Source: Lachnospiraceae bacterium
GTDB taxonomy: Bacteria; Bacillota; Clostridia; Lachnospirales; Lachnospiraceae
Reading direction: 5' to 3'
NCBI GenBank assembly: GCA_029071325.1
Contig: JAIEAP010000040.1
Span: 1 to 52,989, forward strand
Length of the DNA stretch: 52,989 nt
The notes under the pieces: model-generated
What the model was told of the DNA's origin: nothing
Database searches by the model: none
The model's input: only the letters and a program-made list of their open reading frames with translations
Translations under genes and position numbers: made by a program
In this document: one piece after another, positions 52,375 to 52,989 of the stretch
Layout: every line of letters starts with the position of its first letter
Numbering within the stretch: the stretch's first letter is position 1

Positions 52375-52989
52375 CTATTTTAATGGCCACTTACTAATGA
52401 CTTTATAATCCAATTTCCATGGTTCTTTTATAAATGTCTGCATCATATTATATCCACCACAATATGCTCCTCCCTGCGAACTAACTGGACCAGTATAAAC
52501 AGTAGTTCCCTTAGGTATTTTAATTGCATAAACAGTATCTACAACTGATTCTCCTGTTAATTCACCAGTAATTGGATCAATCCACTGCGGCTTAACTGCT
52601 GTATCAATTCTCACTTTTGCAACGGATTCTGGAGGTTCTGTTGTAAACCATTGACCTAATGCATTATCGGAATTTCCTCCTCTATAATATATCCTATCTT
52701 CTGTAAGAATCTCTACATTGTATCGTCCACCATAAAAATTCTTAGCAGGATTCCCTTGTATTTCAGCTAATGGTCCAGGATTTTCAATCATATTATATTG
52801 ATAATTAGCTATATCCTCTGATCCATATATAGCTGTTAGTCTACCTCCCTCAAGTACTGAACTACTCTCTCCCGCCATTGAATTTCTCAGCTCCAGAACA
52901 CTCTGACCATCGACCTTCTGTAACGCCAGCGCCTCATCTACCTTTCGAATGGCAGTTATCTCCGCATCCGTCAGCCCTTCCATGCTGCC
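52375..52989 (-). CDS. C-terminal end of a polymorphic toxin (partial)
   Basis: The frame is open to the window edge; at least 205 codons are present and its 5' end lies outside. The visible part has a helical stretch (LTDAEITAIRKVDEALALQK), then a toxin-like domain with YYRGGNSDNALGQWFTTEPP, SVAKVRIDTAVKPQWIDP and AIKIPKGTTVYTGPVSSQGG, ending in KEPWKLDYKVISKWPLK. This pattern resembles domains at the C-termini of Rhs- or LXG-type toxins. An ADP-ribosyltransferase-like fold (Arg in YRGG, Thr-Thr strand) is possible but unproven. An immunity gene follows 10 bp downstream. Confidence 0.6.
   Translation of the reverse strand, partial: GSMEGLTDAEITAIRKVDEALALQKVDGQSVLELRNSMAGESSSVLEGGRLTAIYGSEDIANYQYNMIENPGPLAEIQGNPAKNFYGGRYNVEILTEDRIYYRGGNSDNALGQWFTTEPPESVAKVRIDTAVKPQWIDPITGELTGESVVDTVYAIKIPKGTTVYTGPVSSQGGAYCGGYNMMQTFIKEPWKLDYKVISKWPLK

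Overview
The window is the replication-origin region of a Clostridia chromosome, almost certainly a Lachnospiraceae (Firmicutes/Bacillota). The evidence is the gene order gyrA-gyrB-recF-S4 gene-dnaN-dnaA / oriC / rpmH-rnpA-yidD-yidC-jag-mnmE-mnmG-rsmG-parA-parB, plus family-typical neighbours (DUF4446, DUF3881, a Spo0A-type C-terminal regulator), AGGAGG-type ribosome binding sites and low-to-moderate GC. Genes left of the origin (14.8 kb) run mostly leftwards and those right of it mostly rightwards, as expected for bidirectional replication.

Left arm (1-14820). A strong leftward promoter and an rRNA-type leader sit at the edge, so an rRNA operon probably lies just outside. Next come tRNA-Ser(GCU), a small PadR-controlled membrane-protein cassette with one gene broken by an in-frame stop, a two-subunit class I fumarase, an SCP-2-like protein, a membrane-anchored polysaccharide-deacetylase-like protein, and then gyrA, gyrB, recF, the S4 gene, dnaN and dnaA.

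oriC (14821-15392). This contains several DnaA boxes and AT-rich DNA. It also holds a 124-bp element built from three hairpins closed by a perfect 10-bp outer stem, which looks like an inserted structured repeat.

Right arm, core (15393-27570). The ribosome/RNase P/membrane-insertion genes and the tRNA-modification genes are followed by a degenerate alpha/beta hydrolase, a DegS-kinase-like fragment without an ATPase domain, two parS sites, parAB, DUF4446, DUF3881 and tRNA-Arg(CCU). A small accessory patch (BRO-type protein, TspO) lies between that tRNA and tRNA-Lys(CUU).

Surface-protein locus (29.5-44.6 kb). A cobalamin riboswitch with a terminator expression platform precedes a 1546-residue exported protein. 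That protein combines a transcobalamin-C-like (DUF4430-like) segment, cadherin-like repeats, a PQQ-type beta-propeller and a C-terminal membrane anchor. Divergent from it is an operon: a membrane-anchored protein ending in a clearer DUF4430 domain, a MoxR ATPase, a DUF58 protein and a multi-spanning transglutaminase-fold protein whose usual catalytic Cys position is Ser. Facing this operon is an exported, membrane-anchored alpha/alpha-barrel protein of the fold used by the other half of animal transcobalamin. Together they suggest a surface system for capturing corrinoid, with the two halves of a transcobalamin/intrinsic factor encoded separately. This is the most interesting candidate in the window and is an inference from fold resemblance and the riboswitch.

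Right end (44.8-53 kb). DacF-type carboxypeptidase, a remote pair of perfect DnaA boxes, an AbiE-like pair with a degenerate toxin active site, a GHKL kinase / Spo0A-like regulator pair enclosing a 17-codon ORF with a near-perfect ribosome binding site on the opposite strand, and finally the C-terminal end of a polymorphic toxin with an immunity gene and an immunity-gene remnant.
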